Assembly (NCBI GenBank): GCA_902805985.1
Contig: CADCUW010000045.1
Coordinates: 1-8,278, forward strand
From: an uncultured Rubrobacteraceae bacterium
GTDB lineage: Bacteria; Actinomycetota; Rubrobacteria; Rubrobacterales; Rubrobacteraceae
Reading direction: 5' to 3'
DNA: 8,278 bases
The position numbers and the translations under genes were made by a program. The notes under the pieces are model-generated. The model made no database searches. It saw nothing but the letters and a program-made list of their open reading frames with translations, and was not told the origin of the DNA. This document shows, piece by piece, positions 1-5,211 of this stretch. Numbering within the stretch: position 1 is the stretch's first letter; every line of letters starts with the position of its first letter.

Positions 1-1
1 C

Positions 2-118
2 GGCCTCTACGCCGAAGAGGTCGGCCCCTCAGGCGAGGCCCTCGGCAACTTCCCCCAGGCCCTCACCCACCTCTCCCTCATAAGCGCCGCCGTCCACCTC
101 GACCGCGCCCTCGGTTAG
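2..118 (+). CDS. glycoside hydrolase family 15 protein, C-terminal end (glucoamylase/trehalase-like)
   Basis: Only the last 38 codons are present; the reading frame enters from the left edge and ends at TAG 116-118. The residues include [20 protein letters not shown] followed by [18 protein letters not shown]. This matches the usual C-terminal end of bacterial GH15 enzymes, where a (G)LYAEE...LGNFPQAF(S/T)H stretch precedes a final helix. Family members hydrolyse alpha-glucosidic bonds, as glucoamylase, trehalase or glucodextranase, and are often cytoplasmic. The substrate cannot be told from this fragment. The nucleoside deoxyribosyltransferase remnant starts four bases after the stop, so the two were probably once co-transcribed. 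The family call is fairly sure; the exact enzyme is not. Confidence 0.82.
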   Translation, partial: GLYAEEVGPSGEALGNFPQALTHLSLISAAVHLDRALG

Positions 119-122
119 CCGC

Positions 123-236
123 ATGCTGCTCTACTTCTCGGCCCCGCTCTTCTCCGAAGTGGAGAAGACCTTCAAAGAACGCCTCACCGCGAGACTGGAA
201 GATGAGGGCCCCGCGTCTTTTTATCCCAGCGACTAG
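123..236 (+). pseudogene. nucleoside 2-deoxyribosyltransferase-like remnant, frameshifted and 3'-truncated
   Basis: ATG at 123 opens a 37-codon frame beginning MLLYFSAPLFSEVEKTF and continuing KERLTARLEDEG. This is the N-terminal beta strand and helix of the nucleoside 2-deoxyribosyltransferase family (pattern (V/L)YxAxPLFSExExxFnxxLxxxLExxG). In the open frame the match fails after EDEG. Two bases along, the nucleotides read GPRVFLSQR, which resembles the expected GfrVFLPQRD strand. A single-base loss in the GGGCCCC run near 207-213 would explain this. After about base 228 no family sequence follows in any frame, because the permease gene begins there on the other strand. The catalytic Asp and Glu of the family lie further downstream and are missing, so the product cannot be active. 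No clear ribosome site precedes the ATG. The family call rests on about 35 residues. Confidence 0.65.
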
Positions 237-1627
237 GACACCATACCGATAACCGCCAGGATGACGATGGAGATCGCCACGGGGGCCAGGGCGAGGCGTG
301 TGATCTCACCCTCACGCCCCACGAGCCCTGTCGCCGTTGCCGCGAGCACGATGCGCTGCGGCGCGAGCAGGCTGGCGTGGCTCCCTGAGACGTTCTGCGA
401 CGCCGCCGCCAGCGTCTCCGAAGTTCCGAGCCCCCGCGCCGCCTCGACCTGCAGCGGCATGAAGAGCGCGTTCGAGGCCGCGTTGGATCCCGCCAACGCC
501 CCGCCGAACGCCCCGAGCACGGGAAGCAAGGCAGGGTAGAGCCCGCCGAAACGCCGGGCCTGCTCCGCCAGCACCCCCGCGGCCCCGCCATCGGCCACCA
601 CCGCCCCGGCGAGCACGAAGGTGAGCACCGCGCCGGCCGTCGGCAGCCACTGGCGACCCGTCCCGCGGACCGCCTCCCCGAGCCGACGACCGCCCACGCC
701 GAACAAGAGCGCCGCGAACGCGGAGGACGCGACCAGCGGCAGCCCCGGACCGTCGAGCGCGGGACCGACGAACGCGACGGAGCCCGGGTCCCCGGCCGCG
801 TTGATGCCGACGAGCAGGACCAACAAGAAAGCGTAGGGCAGCAGCGCCCGCACCGGCACGTCACCCGCCCGGCGCCAACGACGCGCCAGGAACACCGCCG
901 TGGCCGCCAACCCGCCGACAGCGCCCGAGAGCTCCGGGGCGAGGTACAGGCTCGTCGCCAGCGTCCCAGCCCCGGCCGCAAGCCCCAGAAGGACCGCCTC
1001 GGCCCCGCGACGCCGCACCCCCGACCATCCGCCGGCCAGAGCGACCGCCGCGACCCCGTAGACGGGGAAGAGGGGAACGCTGAGGAACGCGCTCGCGTCG
1101 GACAAATCGTCGAAGCTCATGCCGGCCAGGTCCGCCCCGATGACGGTCCCAACCCCGAGCGCCCCCCACGGCACGGCGCACTGGCCCCAGCTCGCAAGAA
1201 CGGCCGCCTTGAGCGGCGAGAAGCCGGCGGCGAGCAGGATCGGGGCGCTGATAACGACCGCAACCCCGAACCCCGTCACCGACTCGAAAAACGGCGCCAC
1301 CCCGACCACGACACCGGCCCCCAGCGCGACCGGGTCCGGCTCCAGCCTCCCGAGAAACCGCGAGACTTCCTCCACGGCCCCACCCGCCGCAAGCAGGTTG
1401 TACAGCAATAACCCCCCGAAGAGCACGAGCAACACCCGCCCCGACGTACCAAGCCCCCCGACCAGAGGTCCTACAAGGTCCGTCGCCCCGAGCGCCAACG
1501 CCCCGAAGACCGCCACCCCCAGCGTCACCACCCCAACCCGCGACGCCGGCCAGCCCAACACCAGAAGCCCGACGCCCGCTACCACGAACGGCGCGGCCGA
1601 AACCAGGAGGGCTGTAAAATCTACCAT
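233..1627 (-). CDS. LctP-family permease (L-lactate/glycolate-type carboxylate transporter)
   Basis: This predicted 464-residue integral membrane protein resembles the lactate permease family (LctP/GlcA, TC 2.A.14), which imports small 2-hydroxy carboxylates with protons. It is almost entirely hydrophobic with about 12 or more likely helices. Family-like motifs are PFFESVTGFG at residues 112-121, comparable to the FLEG(A)AGFG loop of E. coli LctP, and the helix and loop that follow it (LLAAGFSPLKAAV, 131-143, and WGALGVGT). GSNAASNALF lies at 380-389 and QNVSGSHASLLAPQ at 411-424. It is shorter than E. coli LctP (about 550), so it belongs to a compact subgroup and its substrate is uncertain. 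I prefer ATG at 1627: it has a weak AGAAG site about ten bases upstream, and the upstream in-frame TTG at 1666 would put the spacer inverted repeat inside the gene. It diverges from the XRE-cupin regulator, its likely controller. Its stop codon shares bases with the stop of the remnant at 123-236. Confidence 0.85.
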   Translation of the reverse strand: MVDFTALLVSAAPFVVAGVGLLVLGWPASRVGVVTLGVAVFGALALGATDLVGPLVGGLGTSGRVLLVLFGGLLLYNLLAAGGAVEEVSRFLGRLEPDPVALGAGVVVGVAPFFESVTGFGVAVVISAPILLAAGFSPLKAAVLASWGQCAVPWGALGVGTVIGADLAGMSFDDLSDASAFLSVPLFPVYGVAAVALAGGWSGVRRRGAEAVLLGLAAGAGTLATSLYLAPELSGAVGGLAATAVFLARRWRRAGDVPVRALLPYAFLLVLLVGINAAGDPGSVAFVGPALDGPGLPLVASSAFAALLFGVGGRRLGEAVRGTGRQWLPTAGAVLTFVLAGAVVADGGAAGVLAEQARRFGGLYPALLPVLGAFGGALAGSNAASNALFMPLQVEAARGLGTSETLAAASQNVSGSHASLLAPQRIVLAATATGLVGREGEITRLALAPVAISIVILAVIGMVS

Positions 1628-1629
1628 GA

Positions 1630-1643
1630 TAGAATATCTTCTA
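1630..1643. promoter_or_regulatory. candidate operator between permease and XRE-cupin regulator
   Basis: The divergent spacer (1628-1671) holds a perfect inverted repeat TAGAA-TATC-TTCTA. It sits in an AT-rich patch that contrasts with the surrounding GC-rich coding sequence. It begins two bases upstream of the permease ATG and 29 bases before the regulator GTG, so a bound protein could affect both genes. A CTACC direct repeat flanks it (1621-1625 and 1641-1645). XRE-family regulators commonly bind such symmetric sites next to their own gene. No good -35/-10 pair was recognised. The repeat is seen; its role is inferred. Confidence 0.45.
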
Positions 1644-1671
1644 CCAAAAGCGGAGAGGAGGCGCAACGGCG

Positions 1672-2250
1672 GTGTCGGGGTTGGTGGAGTCGGTCTCTTC
1701 CGGGCGTCTGGGCGTGCGCGTCAAGGATCTTCGGAGGGAGCGGGGGTTTACCCTCGAGGAGTTGGCGGGTCGGGCCGGGGTGAGTCGGGCCATGATCTCC
1801 AAGCTCGAGCGGGGCGAGAAGAACCCGACGCTCGTCATAGCGGCGCGCCTGGCCGAGGGTCTTGGGGTGAGCCTCTCCCGGCTGGCCGGCGTGGAGGAGA
1901 GACGCGAGGTCGTGGTAACTCCGAGGGAACGGTGCATGGTCCTTAGGGACCCGGAGACCGGCTTCGAGCGCCAGTCGCTCTCGCCGACCTTCGCCGGGCG
2001 GGGCGTGGAGTTCGTCCGCAACGTCGTCCCCGAGGGCTCGACCTCCGGCGACTTCCCCGCGCACCGGAAGGGCGTGGAGGAGCACATCGTCGTCGAGAAG
2101 GGCGAGCTCAGGGCGACGCTCGGCGCGGAGGAGTACGTGCTGCGCGAGGGCGACGCCCTCTACTTCGAGGCCGACGTGCCCCACCGCTTCGACAACGCCG
2201 GGCGAGGGGAATGCGCCTACTACCTGGTCATAAGCTCCGCCGGCACCTGA
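1672..2250 (+). CDS. XRE-family transcriptional regulator with C-terminal cupin domain
   Basis: This 192-residue protein joins a Cro/C1-type helix-turn-helix (about residues 16-71) to a cupin sensor domain (about 115-187). The helix-turn-helix contains FTLEELAGRAGVSRAMISKL and ERGEKNPTL, a clear XRE pattern. Cupin features are GDFPAHRKGVEEH (126-138), KGELRATLG with Gly144, and the second motif GDALYFEADVPHRFDN (160-175) with Pro170-His171. His131, Glu137 and His171 may form a metal or ligand site. Proteins of this build usually sense a small metabolite and repress a neighbouring transport or catabolic gene. The start is GTG at 1672, with AGGAGG at 1656-1661 ten bases upstream. It is divergent from the LctP-type permease and the inverted repeat between them is a likely binding site. 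The domain calls are sure; the ligand and target are inferred from position. Confidence 0.92.
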   Translation: MSGLVESVSSGRLGVRVKDLRRERGFTLEELAGRAGVSRAMISKLERGEKNPTLVIAARLAEGLGVSLSRLAGVEERREVVVTPRERCMVLRDPETGFERQSLSPTFAGRGVEFVRNVVPEGSTSGDFPAHRKGVEEHIVVEKGELRATLGAEEYVLREGDALYFEADVPHRFDNAGRGECAYYLVISSAGT

Positions 2251-2418
2251 TCGGTCTCAAGGCAGGCATCAGGTTGTGAGGCAATCAGGGTTGCGGTACG
2301 CGGCCTGGAGCCCGACGACGTTCCCGCCAGGATTGGCGAAAGACGGTCGAATGTCCGTGGCATCCTCGCCCTCCAACACCCCAAGACCTAGAACCTCAGA
2401 GCCTCTGTACGGACCGCT

Positions 2419-2895
2419 CTAAGACGCTTCCAGGAGCCGACCCTTGCCGACCCTGGCTTCGCGTCCGGCGCGGTGGCCGCGGTAGAAGTCCAGACGGTCA
2501 TCGGCGGCGTCCCAGCGGGCGAGGAGCCGGCTCTCGGTGAGGAGCTCCGTTTCTCCGAAGCGGCCGTCCAGCCAGCCCTGGCGGTAGGCCTCGGACCTTG
2601 GCGGGTTCATCCAGGAGACGCTGGCGGCGGAGAGGGGAAGGACCTCCGAGCCGCAGGCCGGACAGCGGTAGACGTTGTCCGGGAGGCGGCGCATCTCGGG
2701 GTGGCCGCACTCGCAGGCGTGTCGGCCGATGGTGTCCGGGAGGGTGACGATCCGGCGCAGCGAGTCCAGGAAGTCGCCGCCGAGGACGCCGCCGCACGCG
2801 TCGCAGCGCGCCGAGTTGCGACCGAAGTCCGAAAGCTCCGACGCTTCGCAGAACGGGCAGGTAAGTGGGCTAGTATCCGAGGCCGTGTGCTCCAT
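2419..2895 (-). CDS. hypothetical double zinc-ribbon protein
   Basis: This 158-residue soluble protein is not one I recognise as a named family. It carries eight cysteines arranged as two metal knuckle sets. The first is Cys13-x2-Cys16 with Cys31-x2-Cys34; the second is Cys61-x-Cys63 (next to His59 and His65) with Cys78-x2-Cys81. A charged, probably helical C-terminal half (about 100-150) follows. It contains two similar segments, AYRQGWLDGR (103-112) and FYRGHRAGR (137-145). The ATG at 2895 has GGAGAGGA eight to ten bases upstream, which supports the start. A nucleic-acid or protein-binding role is possible given the zinc ribbons, but no function is shown. The gene stands alone: it converges with the regulator on the left and lies downstream of the nicotinate phosphoribosyltransferase on the same strand with a 149-base gap. 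Confidence 0.8.
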   Translation of the reverse strand: MEHTASDTSPLTCPFCEASELSDFGRNSARCDACGGVLGGDFLDSLRRIVTLPDTIGRHACECGHPEMRRLPDNVYRCPACGSEVLPLSAASVSWMNPPRSEAYRQGWLDGRFGETELLTESRLLARWDAADDRLDFYRGHRAGREARVGKGRLLEAS

Positions 2896-3008
2896 CCCGT
2901 TTTCCTCTCCGTGATCTCGACCTTACACACGTAATTATCCTCCCAAAGTGGCGGTTCTACATCGCACAAATAGACGATATATCGCTCGTTAATTGTGGTT
3001 ACGCCCGA
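2896..3008 (-). promoter_or_regulatory. AT-rich upstream region of the zinc-ribbon gene with a 10-bp palindrome
   Basis: This spacer is clearly richer in AT than its surroundings, as expected for a promoter region. It holds a perfect palindrome CGATATATCG at 2975-2984. On the minus strand a GATAAT hexamer at 2936-2941, about 40 bases before the ATG, could serve as a -10 element. No convincing -35 box lies at the right distance. The promoter assignment is therefore tentative. Confidence 0.3.
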
Positions 3009-3026
3009 CTAGCCCAAAAGGACTAG
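3009..3026 (-). terminator. possible terminator hairpin after the nicotinate phosphoribosyltransferase gene
   Basis: On the minus strand the RNA would form a 7-bp stem, CUAGUCC with GGGCUAG (one G-U pair), around a UUUU loop. It starts 19 bases after the stop codon of the gene at 3045-4196. On the plus strand the stem has one C-A mismatch, which favours a minus-strand role. There is no run of U after the stem, so termination would be of the U-poor kind or Rho-assisted. The position fits, but the structure is modest. Confidence 0.35.
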
Positions 3027-3044
3027 AGGCCGCCTGGGAACGGG

Positions 3045-4196
3045 TCAGAGAGGGAAATCTCCGGTGGCGAGTTGGGCGAGCACGCGGTCCCGAACGGCGT
3101 GGACGCCGTCGCCTCGCGTGGCCTCCTCGACGGGACGAAGCACGTCCCTGGAGCCGGCCGGCTGGGGGGCGTTCGCGGGCAGGATGCGGCGCGAGCCGTC
3201 CTCCAACTCGTACAGGTGTTTGCGACCGCCGCGCTTGCCGCGCTTGGAGCGGTCCTCGCCGTTCACCTCGACGATGTCCAGGGAGTAGTCGATCATGGGC
3301 GCATCCGCGATGGCGCCGCCGACGCCGTACGCGTCGCAGACGGGGTTGAGGTGGAGGATGTAGTCCACGTCGATGCCGCCGGAGGCGAAGATCTTGACGT
3401 GGGAGAACCCGTGCCGGTCGAGCTCCCAGCGGACCTCGCGCATCAGGTCCCGGAAATCGCCGCGGCGGTTGCCCGGCGTGTCCATCCTGATGGCGTAGAT
3501 CGAGTCCGGGATCGCGCGGGCGGCCAGCAGCGCGCCGAACTTCTCGTCGTCGAAGGTGTCGATGATGATGGTGCGCGGGACCTCGGGGTCGACCGTCTCG
3601 TCGAAGGCCTTCGCGGCCTCCGCCGTGGAGCCGATCATGAGCACCAGCGCGTGGGGGGTGGTGCCGGTGGCGGGGATGTCCATACGCCCGACGGCCAGGT
3701 CAACGGCGACCCTGTCGCAGCCACCGAGGTAGGCGGCGCGCTCGATCATGGGCACGATCGCCGGGTGCATCCTCCGCGCCCCGAAAGAGACGACGGGCCG
3801 CTCCTCCGCGGCCAGCCGGCACCGGGCCGCGCCCGTGGCGACCCCCGACGCCTGGCAGAGCAGTCCGAGCAGCGCCGTCTCGTGCTCGGCGAAGGCGCCG
3901 TAGGGACCGGAGAGGGTCAGCACCGGCTCGTGGGGACGGCAGATAGTGCCCTCGGGCACCGCCCGAACCTCGACCGGCACGTCCTCGAAAAGGTACGCTA
4001 CCTCGTCCAGCCCCGCGACCACGAACCAGGCGTCGGGGTCCGAGGTCTTGTAGGCGAGCTCGGCGTGGACCGGGGTGTCCTCCAGGCCGCGGGAGCGGAG
4101 TATCTCCATCGTGCGGTGGAAGTAGGAGTCGGCGACCTCGGCGTTCAGGATCTCCTGCTCCGTTGCCGAGTTGAACCTTCGCCCGTCCTCGCCCAA
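3045..4196 (-). CDS. pncB: nicotinate phosphoribosyltransferase (archaeal/Thermoplasma-type)
   Basis: This 383-residue cytoplasmic enzyme is expected to convert nicotinate and PRPP (with ATP) to nicotinate mononucleotide in the Preiss-Handler NAD salvage route (EC 6.3.4.21). It matches the Thermoplasma-type branch along its length. Motifs include GLDEVAYLFE (62-71), ETALLGLLCQASG (106-118), SFGARRMHP (137-145), TGTTPHAL (177-184), RMDTPGNRRGDF (237-248), KIFASGGID (268-276), DAYGVGGAI (288-296) and DIVEVNG (307-313). The PRPP and base pocket segments therefore look intact. Members such as the T. acidophilum enzyme carry a four-cysteine zinc knuckle after the KRGKxxGRK motif. Here that motif (318-326) is followed by HLYELEDGSRRILPAN with no cysteine, and the last cysteine is Cys287. 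The start is TTG at 4196 with GGGGGA seven bases upstream. The frame stays open further upstream, but family similarity begins near residue 8. A quinolinate-type activity is less likely. Confidence 0.88.
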   Translation of the reverse strand: MGEDGRRFNSATEQEILNAEVADSYFHRTMEILRSRGLEDTPVHAELAYKTSDPDAWFVVAGLDEVAYLFEDVPVEVRAVPEGTICRPHEPVLTLSGPYGAFAEHETALLGLLCQASGVATGAARCRLAAEERPVVSFGARRMHPAIVPMIERAAYLGGCDRVAVDLAVGRMDIPATGTTPHALVLMIGSTAEAAKAFDETVDPEVPRTIIIDTFDDEKFGALLAARAIPDSIYAIRMDTPGNRRGDFRDLMREVRWELDRHGFSHVKIFASGGIDVDYILHLNPVCDAYGVGGAIADAPMIDYSLDIVEVNGEDRSKRGKRGGRKHLYELEDGSRRILPANAPQPAGSRDVLRPVEEATRGDGVHAVRDRVLAQLATGDFPL

Positions 4197-4265
4197 ATCC
4201 TCGTCCCCCGTTTTCGCCAGGTCGTCTGCCCGCGTATGATAGCCAATAATGCTCGGAAAACGTCC

Positions 4266-4287
4266 GTGACTCAGTAAAGTGCGTCAC
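4266..4287. promoter_or_regulatory. candidate operator upstream of the nicotinate phosphoribosyltransferase gene
   Basis: A near-palindrome GTGACTCA-N6-TGCGTCAC (8-bp arms, one mismatch) lies 69 bases upstream of the TTG start at 4196. A TATCAT hexamer on the minus strand at about 4236-4241, between the palindrome and the start, could be a -10 element, but no matching -35 box was found. The site does not match an NAD-pathway operator that I know. Symmetry and position are the only evidence. Confidence 0.3.
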
Positions 4288-4378
4288 CGGCAGGTAAAAC
4301 GCCGCCACGCGTCTCCCGCATCGGCCCCTTCGATATCCTTCTGACTCCTATTCGCATGATGCCCCGTCCGTGGCGAGA

Positions 4379-4617
4379 GCGTCCCGTTCCTGTTCTGCCT
4401 GCGGGGACGCCCCTGGTATCTACGGAGGCCTGCGAGGGTACGCGAACCTCCTTCCCGGCTGTTACGGGAGCCCCCGTGTTATAGGGGGCGGATTTCTTAT
4501 GTTCAGAACAGAGAGGTCGCGTGGCTATGCGTACATAAGAAAGGTATCTCTTGCTTGTATCGGAAATGCTCCTCTAGTTCCGGGTAGTCTGGCCCGGGGC
4601 CTGGCGAGCTACTTCGC
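4379..4617. other. cluster of consecutive stem-loops in a gene-free region (possible structured RNA or leader)
   Basis: Within the roughly 600-base gap 4197-4803, six inverted repeats follow one another almost without gaps. They are GCGTCCC/GGGACGC (4379-4385 with 4404-4410), GGAGG/CCTCC (4424-4428 with 4447-4451, with an inner GCG/CGC), TCCCG/CGGGA (4453-4457 with 4465-4469), GCCCCC/GGGGGC (4470-4475 with 4484-4489), a 10-bp AT-rich pair (4493-4502 with 4533-4542) and CCGGG/CCCGG (4580-4584 with 4593-4597). A weaker GCGA/TCGC follows at 4604-4617. Open frames across this stretch look unlike proteins. The region lies upstream of the padR promoter, so it is not the padR leader. It could be a long leader of the minus-strand pncB gene or a separate RNA on either strand. 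No known riboswitch, tRNA, tmRNA, SRP or RNase P signature was recognised. Confidence 0.4.
4493..4542. repeat. 10-bp perfect inverted repeat with 30-base spacer
   Basis: TTTCTTATGT at 4493-4502 is the exact reverse complement of ACATAAGAAA at 4533-4542. Both arms are AT-rich in a GC-rich neighbourhood, which makes chance pairing less likely. The loop contains a short CGC/GCG pair. It could be the base of an RNA stem in the cluster around it or a split protein-binding site. No target-site duplication or transposase is near, so an insertion-sequence end is not supported. Confidence 0.55.
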
Positions 4618-4710
4618 GTGGCGGGGTGATCCCTTCCCATACAGCTTGTGACTCCCCCGTGTATCCGAGACGACGGGACACTCGCCGCCAGAGTCTGCGC
4701 CCAACTCGTC

Positions 4711-4739
4711 TTGACAGGCGTTATGAAGCGGCGTACTAT
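4711..4739 (+). promoter_or_regulatory. sigma-70-type promoter for the padR operon
   Basis: A perfect -35 TTGACA (4711-4716) and a good -10 TACTAT (4734-4739) are separated by 17 bases, the optimal spacing. Transcription should begin near 4746, leaving a leader of about 58 bases before the padR ATG at 4804. This promoter lies inside the open frame that extends upstream of padR, which argues against any start earlier than about 4746. Confidence 0.8.
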
Positions 4740-4763
4740 GCGGCAGGAAAATATATCGTTGCG

Positions 4764-4773
4764 CGATGCATCG
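4764..4773. promoter_or_regulatory. palindrome in the padR leader, possible autoregulatory site
   Basis: CGATGCATCG is a perfect 10-bp palindrome about 20 bases downstream of the predicted transcription start of padR. PadR proteins often repress their own operon by binding symmetric sites overlapping or just past the promoter. The site does not match the ATGT-N8-ACAT pattern described for some PadR proteins. A 10-bp palindrome alone is weak evidence. Confidence 0.3.
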
Positions 4774-4803
4774 AGAGACAGAGCGGCGCAGGGGAGTGGT
4801 GTC

Positions 4804-5211
4804 ATGGGCGGTGGGGACGACGTGCCGGGGGAACATTCGAGAGATCCGGGAGACCTTCTGCCCCTGACGCCCGTGGCGCTGAACGTCCTGCTCGCGCTCG
4901 CCGACGGGGAGCGCCACGGGTACGGGATCATGCTGGAGGTGAGGGAGAGGACCGCAGGTAGGGTGCGGCTGGGACCGGGAACTCTCTACGGGGCGATCAA
5001 GCGTCTCAAGGAGGGGGGCGTGATCGAGGAGTCCGGGGAGAGGCCCGACACCGGCGAAGCCCCGGATGACGAGCGGCGCCGCTACTACCGCCTCACCGGC
5101 TTCGGCGGCGCGGTACTGGCTGCCGAGGTCGAGAGGCTCGACGGCCTGGTGCGCGCCGCGCGCCAGAAGGGCGCCTTCCCACTGCCGAAGCCGAGCCCGG
5201 AGGGGGCGTGA
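4804..5211 (+). CDS. PadR-family transcriptional regulator
   Basis: This 135-residue winged helix-turn-helix protein has the PadR pattern: LTPVALNVLLALADGERHGY (helix 1 and turn), then LGPGTLYGAIKRLKEGGVI (recognition helix), then ERRRYYRLTGFG (wing, with the typical RRYYxLTxxG) and a C-terminal helix for dimer formation. PadR repressors respond to phenolics, drugs or other signals and often sit beside the membrane gene they control. ATG 4804 is chosen because GGGGAG (4791-4796) lies seven bases upstream, and because the strong promoter at 4711-4739 lies within the longer open frame that begins at 4648. The stop (TGA 5209-5211) overlaps the next ATG by one base, so the two proteins are translationally coupled. 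The signal is unknown. Confidence 0.93.
   Translation: MGGGDDVPGEHSRDPGDLLPLTPVALNVLLALADGERHGYGIMLEVRERTAGRVRLGPGTLYGAIKRLKEGGVIEESGERPDTGEAPDDERRRYYRLTGFGGAVLAAEVERLDGLVRAARQKGAFPLPKPSPEGA

Noticed and set aside
200..224. The GC-rich stretch followed by TTTTT on the plus strand as a terminator.
   Set aside because: No stem forms just before the T-run. GGGCCC is a palindrome without a loop.
2264..2296. An imperfect direct repeat (GGCATCAGGTT and GGCAATCAGGGTT) after the regulator gene.
   Set aside because: The copies are short and differ, there are only two of them, and they form no hairpin or known site.
2279..2390. A short plus-strand reading AIRVAVRGLEPDDVPARIG that resembles the start of an acetyltransferase.
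   Set aside because: It is only about 36 codons with no start codon or ribosome site, and the resemblance is limited to a common RxLxPDD-like pattern.
2397..2407. The small hairpin CAGAG-C-CTCTG after the zinc-ribbon gene as a terminator.
   Set aside because: It has five base pairs with a one-base loop and no T-run, so it is too weak to call.
3072..4277. A 401-codon open frame on the plus strand opposite the nicotinate phosphoribosyltransferase gene.
   Set aside because: It is a by-product of high-GC codon use in the minus-strand gene. The translation is low-complexity Val/Gly/Arg/Asp with no family resemblance, while the opposite frame matches a known enzyme throughout.
4424..4451. GAGGGTACGCG, reminiscent of the T-box core AGGGTGGNACCGCG.
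   Set aside because: The core is incomplete, the neighbouring genes are not tRNA synthetase or amino-acid genes on the plus strand, and no specifier stem was found.
4370..4651. A 93-codon plus-strand open frame through the stem-loop cluster.
   Set aside because: It has no ribosome site, its composition is not protein-like, and the region is better explained by its inverted repeats.
4648..4803. An upstream extension of the padR gene to ATG 4648.
   Set aside because: The perfect promoter at 4711-4739 lies within it, PadR similarity begins after 4804, and ATG 4804 has the properly spaced ribosome site.
4503..4931. A minus-strand open frame opposite padR whose end (PDYPELEEHFRYKQEIPF) looks somewhat protein-like.
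   Set aside because: Most of the frame is antisense to padR and its promoter, no ribosome site was found, and the protein-like part is too short to assign even as a remnant.
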